Below are positions 54,735-62,482 of a stretch of 64,000 bases of DNA, one piece after another. The stretch comes from VRUE01 sp963796705 (GTDB lineage: Bacteria > Actinomycetota > Thermoleophilia > Solirubrobacterales > 70-9): positions 434,001 to 498,000 of the forward strand of contig CAWCMK010000004.1 of assembly GCA_963796705.1 (NCBI GenBank). Direction: 5' to 3'. Position 1 is the stretch's first letter, and each line of letters begins with the position of its first letter. The translations under genes and the position numbers were made by a program. The notes under the pieces are model-generated. The model had not been told where the DNA came from and made no database searches. It saw only the letters and a list, made by a program, of their open reading frames with translations.

Positions 54735-54810
54735 CGCGAGTTAGCGATCGATTGGGTTTTCGAGAGACGGCGCCGCTCGAAATTGTCCCCCTATTGTCCC
54801 CCTCCAAACT
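54735..54810 (-). pseudogene. relic integrase tail with tandem TTGTCCCCC repeat
   Basis: Shares with the 3' end of the intact integrase the strings GCGAGTTAG and CGAAATTGTCCCCC plus the second TTGTCCCCC; repeats lie at 54783-54791 and 54794-54802 (11-base period). In the minus frame it reads G-G-Q-stop-G-D-N-F-E versus GGQKGDNFE in the intact gene. It sits 83 bases from the tRNA-Asp relic and could be the last piece of a related integrase, or an arm-type site serving attR. Confidence 0.5.
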
Positions 54811-54833
54811 TCGTGGCAGTTGCCTCAAACAAG

Positions 54834-54861
54834 CGGAAACCCCGCCGCAGCGGGGTTTCCG
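54834..54861 (-). terminator. rho-independent terminator of tRNA-His
   Basis: CGGAAACCCCG (54834-54844) pairs with CGGGGTTTCCG (54851-54861) around a six-base loop. On the minus strand the stem is followed by CTTGTTTG, a T-rich tract. It begins six bases after the tRNA 3' end and lies on the element side of the att repeat. Confidence 0.8.
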
Positions 54862-54863
54862 TG

Positions 54864-54908
54864 AGGGGTGGACGACCGGATTCGAACCGGCGACCGCCTG
54901 GACCACAA
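54864..54908 (-). repeat. attR: tRNA-His 3'-half repeat at the intact gene
   Basis: The copy contained in the intact tRNA-His gene, identical to 19686-19730 and 18447-18491. Integration here preserves the tRNA because the element supplies the same 3' half. Confidence 0.9.
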
Positions 54909-54940
54909 CCAGGAGCTCTACCAGCTGAGCTACGTCCACC
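54867..54940 (-). tRNA. tRNA-His(GTG)
   Basis: A complete cloverleaf: extra 5' G(-1) opposite C73, acceptor GTGGACG/CGTCCAC, D arm GCTC-AGCTGGTA-GAGC, anticodon arm CCTGG-TTGTGGT-CCAGG with anticodon GTG, variable CGGTC, T arm GCCGG-TTCGAAT-CCGGT. CCA is not encoded. It is the integration target of the element to its left and keeps its own terminator. Confidence 0.96.
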
Positions 54941-55006
54941 GCGCCCCTCTCAATCTAGCGGTTCGACGCCCCTTGCCAGCGCCCCGCAACGGGCGATGCC
55001 GGCCCC

Positions 55007-56707
55007 TCAGCGGGCGCCGCGCTTCTTGCCGTGATGCTTCTTCTTATGGTGCTTCTTCTTCTTGACGCACCTGGTTTTGCCGTGGACCTTCTTCCTCGAA
55101 GTCCCCTTCCTGCATTTATGGGCGCCTCCGTGCGGCTTTGGCTCTGGACTGGGCGTCGGGGTCGGCGTGCCGCCGCCACTCCCAACCGCGCCCGCGAGCG
55201 CCACACGGATCGCGCCCGGAGCTTCGAATTCCCCCTGGGAGGCGGCCCAGGCGAGTACGGCCGAGTCTCCGCTGGCATCGATCGCGCCACTGAGCGTGAA
55301 TCCGTTATAGGTGCCGGCGGGCGTCTTTTCGAGCATCTTCGGCGCTTCGAAGCTGCCGCCCGGCGGGCGCAGCGTCGCCGTGACAGATTCTTCTTCGTTG
55401 CTGTTGTAGAGCAGCATCCCGGCCAGCACGTCGCCGTTGGCGCCGGCCAGGTTGGAGCCGGCGGCCAGCTTGCCCTCCCAGGCTTCGGCAGACAGGGTCT
55501 GTGCCGCGCTGAAGCTACCCCCGAGCGGCCGCCAGGCGCCTCCCAGTCCAGCTTCATCGACCCAGATATCGGTCGCCTCGCCGTTGGGGCCGATGGCGAC
55601 GTCCTGCGGGAAGGAGCGTTCGCCGGTGCCGAGGCTGACCGGGGTCGAGAAGGCGCCGCCCCCGTCGCTCGTCACCGTCTCGTCGCTACGCGTATTGGTG
55701 GAGATCGGGCCCGAACCCTCTTCTTCATAGCTTGCAACCACGTCGGCGTGGTCGTCGATTGCCACTGACCTGACTTCCTCGGCGGGCCCTTCACCGACGC
55801 CGGTGTTATTGACCTTGGGCGAGACTTCGGCCGGCGTCCCGAAGGCGGCGCCCGGCGAGGCGGTCGCCACACGAATTTGCTCCTTGGCGCCGTTTTCAAG
55901 CGGGTCGCACGGAGTGGGGCTGCAACCGGCCGGTTCCTCATACGTGTAGGCGATCGCCGTATGGCCGTCGGGACTCGTAGCGAGCTTGAATTCCCAGGGG
56001 CCGGCTTCGCCCGATCCCCATGATGTCTGCGTCTGCGGCGCCGTGAAGGAGCCCCCCGCCGGCCGGCGGACGACCTGCATCTGGGGCTCAGGGTCGGTGC
56101 TGAACCAGCCAAGGCCGGAGATCCAGGCGACCGTCGCGTCTCCGGCGCTATCCATCGCCACCCGCGGCGCGCCGCCACCGTCGGCTTCGCTGCCTTCCGC
56201 CGAGAGCAGTTGCGGGGCGCTGAAGCTGCCGCCCGCCGGCCGCACCGACCCATACACTTCATCGACGACGCCGGTGATCGGTCCGACCGGTTTTTCGTGC
56301 CACGCATCCCAGACGACGATCGCGTCGCCGTTGGCATCCATCGCCGCCTGCACGCCGCTGATCTTTTCCACACCGGTGGAGGTTGCAAGCGTCGCCGGAG
56401 AGCCGAACGGACCGCCAGCGCTCCGCGCCGCCACCCGCACCGCGCAGGGACATTCATAGGCGGAGGAGTTGTAGCTGGCCCAGGCGACGACCGCGTCGCC
56501 GGCGGCGTCCATCGCGGCGCTCGGTTCATTCTGGGTGACTTCGCCGGGCGCCGAGACCGTGGCGGGCGCTTGCCAGCTGAGTGCCGAGCAGGCTGGAGCG
56601 GCGATCAGCGCCACAAGCGCCGCGATCCCGACTGTGAGAGCGGGCACGCGAAACGGGCGGCGCAATAGGCGATGGACGGGACGGGCGGAGGTGGGCTTGG
56701 AAATCAT
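55007..56707 (-). CDS. secreted repeat protein with basic Cys-flanked tail
   Basis: A 566-residue secreted protein: basic N-terminus and signal peptide (VPALTVGIAALVALIAAPAC), then about eight repeats of a 'GDAVVAWASY' / 'RPAGGSFSAPQTLS' beta-propeller-like unit alternating Asp-rich blades with 'GG.F..P..L' turns. A Pro-Thr linker (TPTPTPSPEPKPHGG) leads to the tail 'KCRKGTSRKKVHGKTRCVKK' plus a Lys/His run. The tail resembles that of the protein at 17110-18354 and may bind the cell envelope. No enzymatic motif is seen. Confidence 0.8.
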   Translation of the reverse strand: MISKPTSARPVHRLLRRPFRVPALTVGIAALVALIAAPACSALSWQAPATVSAPGEVTQNEPSAAMDAAGDAVVAWASYNSSAYECPCAVRVAARSAGGPFGSPATLATSTGVEKISGVQAAMDANGDAIVVWDAWHEKPVGPITGVVDEVYGSVRPAGGSFSAPQLLSAEGSEADGGGAPRVAMDSAGDATVAWISGLGWFSTDPEPQMQVVRRPAGGSFTAPQTQTSWGSGEAGPWEFKLATSPDGHTAIAYTYEEPAGCSPTPCDPLENGAKEQIRVATASPGAAFGTPAEVSPKVNNTGVGEGPAEEVRSVAIDDHADVVASYEEEGSGPISTNTRSDETVTSDGGGAFSTPVSLGTGERSFPQDVAIGPNGEATDIWVDEAGLGGAWRPLGGSFSAAQTLSAEAWEGKLAAGSNLAGANGDVLAGMLLYNSNEEESVTATLRPPGGSFEAPKMLEKTPAGTYNGFTLSGAIDASGDSAVLAWAASQGEFEAPGAIRVALAGAVGSGGGTPTPTPSPEPKPHGGAHKCRKGTSRKKVHGKTRCVKKKKHHKKKHHGKKRGAR

Positions 56708-56805
56708 CGCGTGAAAATAGCAGCGGCCGCAAGCGGTCTCCCTTTTTCCGTGCCCGACATCTCACGCAGGCTGGCGGGCTGGATAGCTTCGCATCGCCGA
56801 TCCCC

Positions 56806-57288
56806 TCAGGTACCAGACGAGAGGCCCGGATGGATGCCCCTGCCGATCGTCTGACGGTCGACGATCTGCTGCAACAGAGCGATCAGGCGCCTGCGGTCCG
56901 CGGCAGCCATTCCGCGCGTCAGGTCGCGTTCGTGTGCGCGCGCGATCTCGCGGCCGCGGGTCAGCGCCTCCCGCCCCTTGCGCGTCAGGAACAGCGCCCG
57001 GACGCGGCGATCGTCGGGATCGGGGCGGCGCTCGATCAGACCGCGGCGCTCGAGCTCGTCGACCAGGGCGACCATGCGGCTCGCGGGTACCTCGATCGCC
57101 TGCCCGATCGCCTGCTGGGAGCGCCCCTCGGCCGCGTCGACCAGATTCAGCACCCGGAACAGCGGTGGCTGCAGATCGATCTCCTCCATCCGCTCGGCGA
57201 ACCGCCGGGCCGCGTGGATGCCTACCTGGGAAAGCAGGAATGCAAGACTCGAAGGAGCCCGATCTCCGACTATCGGCTCGCTCGCCAT
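56806..57288 (-). CDS. MarR-family transcriptional regulator
   Basis: A 160-residue winged-helix regulator: recognition region 'RSQQAIGQAIEVPASRMVAL' and wing 'LIERRPDPDDRRVRALFLT', with dimerisation helices at both ends. It is divergent from the MMPL exporter gene across 97 bases and most likely represses it in response to a small ligand. ATG 57288 lies inside a 13-bp inverted repeat. The longer in-frame start at 57417 would overlap the exporter gene and is disfavoured. Confidence 0.88.
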   Translation of the reverse strand: MASEPIVGDRAPSSLAFLLSQVGIHAARRFAERMEEIDLQPPLFRVLNLVDAAEGRSQQAIGQAIEVPASRMVALVDELERRGLIERRPDPDDRRVRALFLTRKGREALTRGREIARAHERDLTRGMAAADRRRLIALLQQIVDRQTIGRGIHPGLSSGT

Positions 57289-57299
57289 AGTCGGAGATC
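57261..57299. promoter_or_regulatory. 13-bp inverted repeat across the MarR gene start
   Basis: GATCTCCGACTAT (57261-57273) and ATAGTCGGAGATC (57287-57299) are exact complements with a 13-base gap; the MarR ATG (57286-57288) sits at the inner edge of the right arm. It could be an autoregulatory operator or an RNA hairpin hiding the start codon. Confidence 0.5.
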
Positions 57300-57385
57300 C
57301 TAGACCAATTGCTTTCTGATAAGAATCGTTTCTCTCATAAACCTTTCTTGCAGTTAATGAATTTTCACGAAAGGGGGAGTGCCGC

Positions 57386-59535
57386 ATGACCCGCAGTCTC
57401 GCCCGTCTCGCCGACATCGCCTACCGCCACCGCGGGCGCATGGTCCTCGGCTGGATCGCGGCGACCGTCATCCTCATCAGCCTCGGCTCCTCCCTGAAGG
57501 GTGAGTATCACGCCGACTACAACACGCCGGGTTCAGAATCCAAGGCGGCCGGCGAACTGATCGAACGCGAATTCGGCGGCTACTCGGGGCAGGAAATCTA
57601 CGTTGTCTGGAGCGATCCGCAGGGCGCGGTCAGCGGCGGTGCGAAGAGGCGGATGAACGCATTCTTCGCCCAGGCAGAAAGAGTCCAGCACGTCGGCAGG
57701 CGGACGGCGACCCGCGTCTCCAAGGACGGCTCGATCGCCACGGCGACACTGCCCCTCAACGTACCCGGGTGGGAAGTCAAGAAGGAACAGGGAGAAGCCC
57801 TGATCGCAGCCGCCAACGCCAACAGCCGTGGCGGCCTCGAGATCAAGCTCGGCGGCGAACCGATCTACACCGCCCAGGGCCAGACGAGCCCCGAGGGCGT
57901 CGGCTTCCTGGGCGCCGCGATCGTCCTGCTGATCGCCTTCGGCTCGCTCGTCGCGGCCGGTCTGCCGCTGGTGATCGCCCTGGTCGGTCTCGGGATCTCC
58001 TCCGCGGGCCTGATCGCCCTGCTCGCCAACGTAATTGACGTTCCCAACTGGACCACTGCGGTCTCCGGCCTGATCGGGATCGGCGTCGGCATCGATTACG
58101 CGCTGCTCGTCCTGACGCGCTTCCGGGCGGCTCTTAAGTCCGGCAAGGACCGCCACGACGCCGTCGTCGAGTCGGTCACCACCGCGGGTCGCAGCGTGAT
58201 CATCGCCGGCAGCACCGTGGTGATCGCCGTCCTCGGCCTCTTCCTCACCGGGCTCCCCTACATGTACGGGGTGGCGATCTCGGCCTCACTCGCGGTGCTG
58301 GTCGTGATGCTCGCCTCGATCACGCTGCTGCCGGCCCTCCTCTCCTACCTCGGGCAAAGGGTCGACCGGCTGCGCATCCCTCTCCTGGGTCGCCGGCTCG
58401 ACGCACCCGAGGATGGCGAATCCCCCGCCGCTCGCTGGAGCCACGCGGTGCAGCGTCGGCCGTGGCTCGCCGCGATCGCCGCCACCGCAGTCCTGCTCGC
58501 GCTGGCCGCGCCGGCGCTCGGTATGCGACTCGGCTTCCCCGACGCCGGCAACGACGAACCGGGCACCATGACCCGGCAGGCTTACGACTTGATCAGCGAA
58601 GGCTTCGGCCCCGGCGCCAACGGGCCTTTGGTGATCGCCGCCGAACTGCCGGCGAGCGGCGGGCGAGCCCCGATCGAGCGCCTCGGCGCCCGTCTGGGCG
58701 AACAGGAAGGCGTCGCCTACGTCGCCGCGCCCCGCTTCAACGCCAAGGGCACGGCCGCGCTTATCACGGTCATCCCCACCACCGCCCCGCAGGCCTCGGC
58801 GACCTCCGAACTGGTGGACCGGCTGCGCGGCACGACGATTCCCGAAACCCTCGACGGGACCGGGGTAACGGCGAAGCTCGGCGGCGTGACCCCCGCGCTC
58901 GAGGACCAAAGCGAATTCATCACAGAACGGATGCCCGTCTTCATCGCCGCGGTGGTCGGACTCTCCTTTCTGCTGCTCCTGGTCGCCTTCCACTCACCGC
59001 TGATCTCACTGAAGGCGGGGATCATGAATCTGCTCTCGGTCAGCGCCGCCTACGGGGTGATGACCCTCGTAGCCCAGGGGGGGCGGTCGGCGAACTGATC
59101 GGGATCGACCACGAAGTGCCGATTGCGCCGTTCATGCCGGTGATGATGTTCGCGATCCTCTTTGGGCTCTCGATGGACTACGAGGTTTTCCTCGTCTCGA
59201 GGATCCGCGAGGAGTACCTGCGCGACGGCGACACAAGGCGTGCCGTCGCCGACGGACTCGCGAAGACCGCTCGCGTGATCACCGCCGCGGCGGCAATCAT
59301 GGTCGTCGTCTTCCTCTCCTTCGTCGCCAGCTCCGAAGTCTTTCTGAAGCTCTTTGGGATTGGCCTCGCGGCCGCCATCTTCCTCGACGCCACCGTGGTG
59401 CGGATGGTCCTCGTGCCAGCCGTGATGCAGCTGCTTGGCAGCCGCAACTGGTGGATCCCGGACTGGCTGGAGAAAATCCTGCCCCGCCTCGACGTCGAGC
59501 GGGCTCCGCCCGAGATGGCGGAGGGCCGCTCCTAG
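57386..59535 (+). pseudogene. MMPL-family exporter gene, broken at a poly-G run
   Basis: An RND/MMPL transporter of about 716 residues if one frame change is allowed. N-terminal half: helix 1 'MVLGWIAATVILISLGSSL', periplasmic loop 'PGSESKAAGELIEREFGGYS', and the first helix block with 'GIGVGIDYALLVLTRFRAAL'. The second half repeats this: 'MFAILFGLSMDYEVFLVSRI' with 'REEYLRDG'. Both GxxxDY proton-relay motifs are present. At 59076-59083 a run of seven G ends frame 2 in a stop; eight G would restore 'QGGAVGELIGIDHEV' and the second frame to 59535. Possible sequencing slip, phase variation or real loss. Divergent MarR regulator. Confidence 0.85.
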
Positions 59536-59594
59536 TCGAGCTTTCACCCTCCCCGGCGAGCAGGGGGCGCCCGAGGAACCCGGCCGCCACGTTC

Positions 59595-60149
59595 TTAGGC
59601 CGCCCCCGCCTTCTCTGAGTCGGGCCCGGGCGAATAGCGCAGCTCGACGGCGCCATCGGGGAAGACTTGGTGGGACTCGAGCCGCAGGCGCCGCATCTCG
59701 ATCCCCGAGGAGGAGAGCGGGAGGCCATTGCCGAGGATCAGCGGCAGCACCACAACGCCGAGCTGATCGAGGGCGCCGATCGAGAGAAAGGCCTCGACCG
59801 TCCTCGGCCCGCCGATCAGGTGAACGTCCCCCTCGAAGTCGGCCTCCCGCATAAGCTCTAAAAGCGCCACCGGGTCGCTCTCGGTGACGATCCCCTCGGG
59901 CGCCCCGGCCGGCAGCGGGGTCGAGGTCAGCACGAAGACCCGGAGGCCGGGCCAGGGCCAATTGGGGGCATCGAGCGCCGGTTCGAAGGTCCTCCGTCCC
60001 ATGACCGCGGCGCCGGTCGTCTCCAGCAACAGTGGAAGGCCGTAGGACTCCCGGCCGGCGAAATCGGGCATCGAGAGCAGCACCGGCCAACCGTCTGGCG
60101 TGGCGACGAAGCCGTCAAGGCTGATCCCCGTATAGGTGCGGATCCGCAT
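59595..60149 (-). CDS. RibD C-terminal/dihydrofolate reductase-like protein
   Basis: A 184-residue protein of the DHFR-like RibD_C family: 'YTGISLDGFVATPDGWPVLL' at the start, 'GAAVMGRRTFEPALDAPNWP' in the middle and 'VHLIGGPRTVEAFLSIGALD' with the Gly-rich NADPH-binding segment, then 'VVVLPLILGNGLPLSS'. It probably reduces a pteridine-like or related substrate with NADPH; such stand-alone members are frequent in actinobacteria and poorly characterised. Confidence 0.88.
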   Translation of the reverse strand: MRIRTYTGISLDGFVATPDGWPVLLSMPDFAGRESYGLPLLLETTGAAVMGRRTFEPALDAPNWPWPGLRVFVLTSTPLPAGAPEGIVTESDPVALLELMREADFEGDVHLIGGPRTVEAFLSIGALDQLGVVVLPLILGNGLPLSSSGIEMRRLRLESHQVFPDGAVELRYSPGPDSEKAGAA

Positions 60150-60193
60150 CGGCGCCCAGCGTATCTTGGAAGCATCAACCGGAGGCGGGCTCG

Positions 60194-60556
60194 GTGATCG
60201 AGCCGATCGAGGACATGCCTGCGGGCATCCTCGGCCTGTGTGGCACCGGCAAGCTCAAGTAGGGCCAACTACCGCGACCTGCTGGAGCCAGCGCTGAGGG
60301 CGGGGGTCGACTCGGGCGAGTTGCGCGTTGTGTTCCTCCTGACGGCGTTCGAAGGCCTTGAGCCGGAGATCGAGGACATGAAGACGGGCATCTATGCCTT
60401 GCTGGATGGCCACTCCGCCTGGAAGCGCTTTGCCCTGGTCAGCGCCATCGAGTGCTTCGCCAAGGCGATGCACATCTTCGCCTGGATCACCCCCGGCGAG
60501 GTCAGGACCTACGACCTCCCGGGCTCGAGGAGGCGAAGATCTGGGCCGCCGGCTGA
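60194..60556 (+). pseudogene. SpoIIAA-like STAS protein, two frame breaks
   Basis: Read across frames the product is a SpoIIAA-like protein of about 120 residues: frame 2 'VIEPIEDMPAGILGL', then frame 3 'ANYRDLLEPALRAGVDSGEL', 'DMKTGIYALLDGHSAWKRFA' and 'HIFAWITPGEVRTYDL', then frame 2 'LEEAKIWAAG' to the stop at 60554-60556. An extra base near 60259 and a missing one near 60520 compensate. Members are small acidic proteins of unclear function (pfam11964). Confidence 0.7.
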
Positions 60557-60581
60557 GTCGATGCCCAGCCCCGAGAGCCGG

Positions 60582-61478
60582 CTACTCGCCGGCGTTGAAC
60601 TCCCAGATGGCGATCAGGAGCATCGCCATTCCGAGCGCGAACACGGTCGCGACCTCAAGTGCCGCCGGTACCGTCCAACCAAACCAGGTGATCCCCGGGT
60701 CGAGTTGTGCCTTCGCGGCGGCGCTCAGGTTGAGCTGACTGAAGACGAGGCTGCGCATCGGCGAGACCGCGTAGGTGATTGGATCGATGCGGTTTAGAAA
60801 GGCGAGCCAGCCGGGCAGATTGGTGACCGGAAAGAGCGCCCCTGAGATGAAGAACATCGGCATGATCACCATCTGCATCAGGCCCATGAAGGACTGCATC
60901 TGCTTGACGCGCACCGCCGCCATCACGCCGAAGGCGGTGATGCTGAAGGCGAGCAGCATCTGCAGCAAGAAGATGCCGATCATCATCGATAGGACGTACG
61001 GGACCCCGACCGTCCCTGCAAGACAGATCAGAATTACCCCCTGCAGCGCCGCCACAGTCGCCCCGCCCAGGCACTTGCCGATCACGATCGAGCCGCGCCG
61101 CACAGGAGCAACCATCATCTCCCGCAGAAAGCCGAACTCTCGGTCCCAAACGATCGACGCGGCCGAGAACATTGCCGTAAACATCACCGAGAGGCAGAGA
61201 ATGCCCGGATAGATGAAGGTCTTCAGGTTGATGCCGTGGGTGCTGACCGCGGAGAGCTGCTGAAGTCCTGAGCCGAGCACAAAGAGGAAGAGCAGCGGCT
61301 GCACGAGTGAGGTGACGATCCGCATCCGATCCTTGGAGAAGCGGATCAGCTCGCGTTTCCAGACGATCCGCACCGCCCGCAGCTCGCTGCCGAAACTGCG
61401 CTCCGGGACCCGCACGGCGAGCGGAGCGGGCGCCGGCGGCCCGACCTCGGCCACGGCGGCCTCGCCGCGAGCACTCAT
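60582..61478 (-). CDS. ABC-2 type permease (DrrB-like)
   Basis: A 298-residue integral membrane protein with six helices. The ABC-2 signature around 'VWDREFGFLREMMVAPVRRG' and 'ISGALFPVTNLPGWLAFLNR' then 'IDPITYAVSPMRSLVF' match the DrrB/NodJ branch of drug and polysaccharide exporters. It overlaps the ATPase gene by four bases (ATGA). Substrate is unknown; daunorubicin-type names are historical. Confidence 0.92.
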   Translation of the reverse strand: MSARGEAAVAEVGPPAPAPLAVRVPERSFGSELRAVRIVWKRELIRFSKDRMRIVTSLVQPLLFLFVLGSGLQQLSAVSTHGINLKTFIYPGILCLSVMFTAMFSAASIVWDREFGFLREMMVAPVRRGSIVIGKCLGGATVAALQGVILICLAGTVGVPYVLSMMIGIFLLQMLLAFSITAFGVMAAVRVKQMQSFMGLMQMVIMPMFFISGALFPVTNLPGWLAFLNRIDPITYAVSPMRSLVFSQLNLSAAAKAQLDPGITWFGWTVPAALEVATVFALGMAMLLIAIWEFNAGE

Positions 61479-62482
61479 CGCCGCATCCCCCCCATCATCT
61501 GAGCAGCCATTTTGTTTTTCGCCCGGGCGCCGGCGTCGGCGTCCTCAGCGTCACGGATCGTCGATCCCGTATTGGCCATGAAGACGTCATCAAGGGTCGG
61601 CCGCGAGAGGCTGACCGAACGGATCCCCACCCCGAGCTCGGCGAACAGTCGTGGCACGAACTCCTCGCCGTCGGGCACGGCGAACGTGACCGCCCCCTCG
61701 GAGATCTTGGCCTGCAGGCCGAAGCGCTCGGCGATCGCCGTGATCGCCCCATCATCGTCCATCGTCTCGATCCGGATCCGGTCAGCCCCGACCTGCTCCT
61801 TGAGCGACTCGGGAGTGTCGAGGGCGACGATCTCTCCGTGGTCCATGATCGCGATCCGTCCGCAGAACTCCGCCTCGTCCATGTAGTGGGTGGTCATGAA
61901 GATCGTGATCTCCTCGCTTTCCTGAAGTTGGCGGATGTAGCCCCAGATCGAGTTCCGCGTCTGCGGATCAAGGCCGATCGTCGGCTCGTCGAGGAAGAGG
62001 ACACGGGGCGAGTGCATCAGGCCGCGGGCGATTTCCAATCGCCTGCGCATGCCACCCGAGAAGGTCAGCACCTGGGCCTTGCGCCGCCCCCACAGGCCGA
62101 CCATCTCCATGACCTGGCGCATGCGCGGCTTGACCAGCGCCTTCTCGACCCCGTAGAGCTCGGCGTGCAGTCGCAGATTCTGCTCCGCGCTCAGGTAACC
62201 ATCGAGCGTCGGGTCCTGGAAGACGAGGCCGATATGGCGGCGGACCTCGTCGCGTTCAGTGACGACATCGTGAGCGGCCACGCTGGCCCGCCCCGCACTC
62301 GGAGTGGTCAGCGTGCAGAGCATGTTGATCGTCGTCGTCTTTCCCGCCCCGTTGGGACCGAGAAACCCGAAAACCTCACCGGTCGGAACCTCGAAGCTGA
62401 CATCGCGCACCGCCTCAAGCTCACCGAAGGATTTGCTCAGGCGTTCAACCTCGATTGCCTTGGAATCGCTCACCGGATTCAT
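61475..62482 (-). CDS. ABC transporter ATPase (DrrA-like)
   Basis: A 335-residue ATPase: Walker A 'GFLGPNGAGKTTTINML', Q-loop 'GLVFQDPTLDGYL', signature 'LTFSGGMRRRLEIARGL', Walker B 'RVLFLDEPTIGLDPQT', and H-loop 'MTTHYMDEAEF'. A C-terminal domain of about 100 residues ends in 'DDVFMANTGSTI', typical of DrrA. It is coupled at both ends by four-base overlaps: with the upstream amidotransferase and the downstream permease. Confidence 0.95.
   Translation of the reverse strand: MNPVSDSKAIEVERLSKSFGELEAVRDVSFEVPTGEVFGFLGPNGAGKTTTINMLCTLTTPSAGRASVAAHDVVTERDEVRRHIGLVFQDPTLDGYLSAEQNLRLHAELYGVEKALVKPRMRQVMEMVGLWGRRKAQVLTFSGGMRRRLEIARGLMHSPRVLFLDEPTIGLDPQTRNSIWGYIRQLQESEEITIFMTTHYMDEAEFCGRIAIMDHGEIVALDTPESLKEQVGADRIRIETMDDDGAITAIAERFGLQAKISEGAVTFAVPDGEEFVPRLFAELGVGIRSVSLSRPTLDDVFMANTGSTIRDAEDADAGARAKNKMAAQMMGGMRR

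Larger units (their letters stand above)
19686..54908. mobile_element. 35.2-kb integrative (mobilizable) element in tRNA-His
   Basis: Bounded by 45-bp direct repeats of the tRNA-His 3' half (19686-19730 and 54864-54908). The integrase gene abuts the left repeat, and the intact tRNA is at the right end, as expected for integration into a tRNA 3' end. Contents: integrase, excisionase-like and HTH proteins, M48 protease, VirD4/TraG coupling protein, MobF relaxase with candidate oriT, RHS/NHL giant protein, two IS110 elements and a nuclease/methyltransferase cargo. No VirB4-like ATPase or other secretion-channel genes are seen, so transfer would need a helper. Relic tRNA-Ala and tRNA-Asp halves suggest it is a composite. 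Confidence 0.85.

Noticed and set aside
56806..57417. Longer MarR protein starting at 57417
   Set aside because: It would overlap the MMPL gene start and the promoter region; the first 43 residues do not resemble the family.
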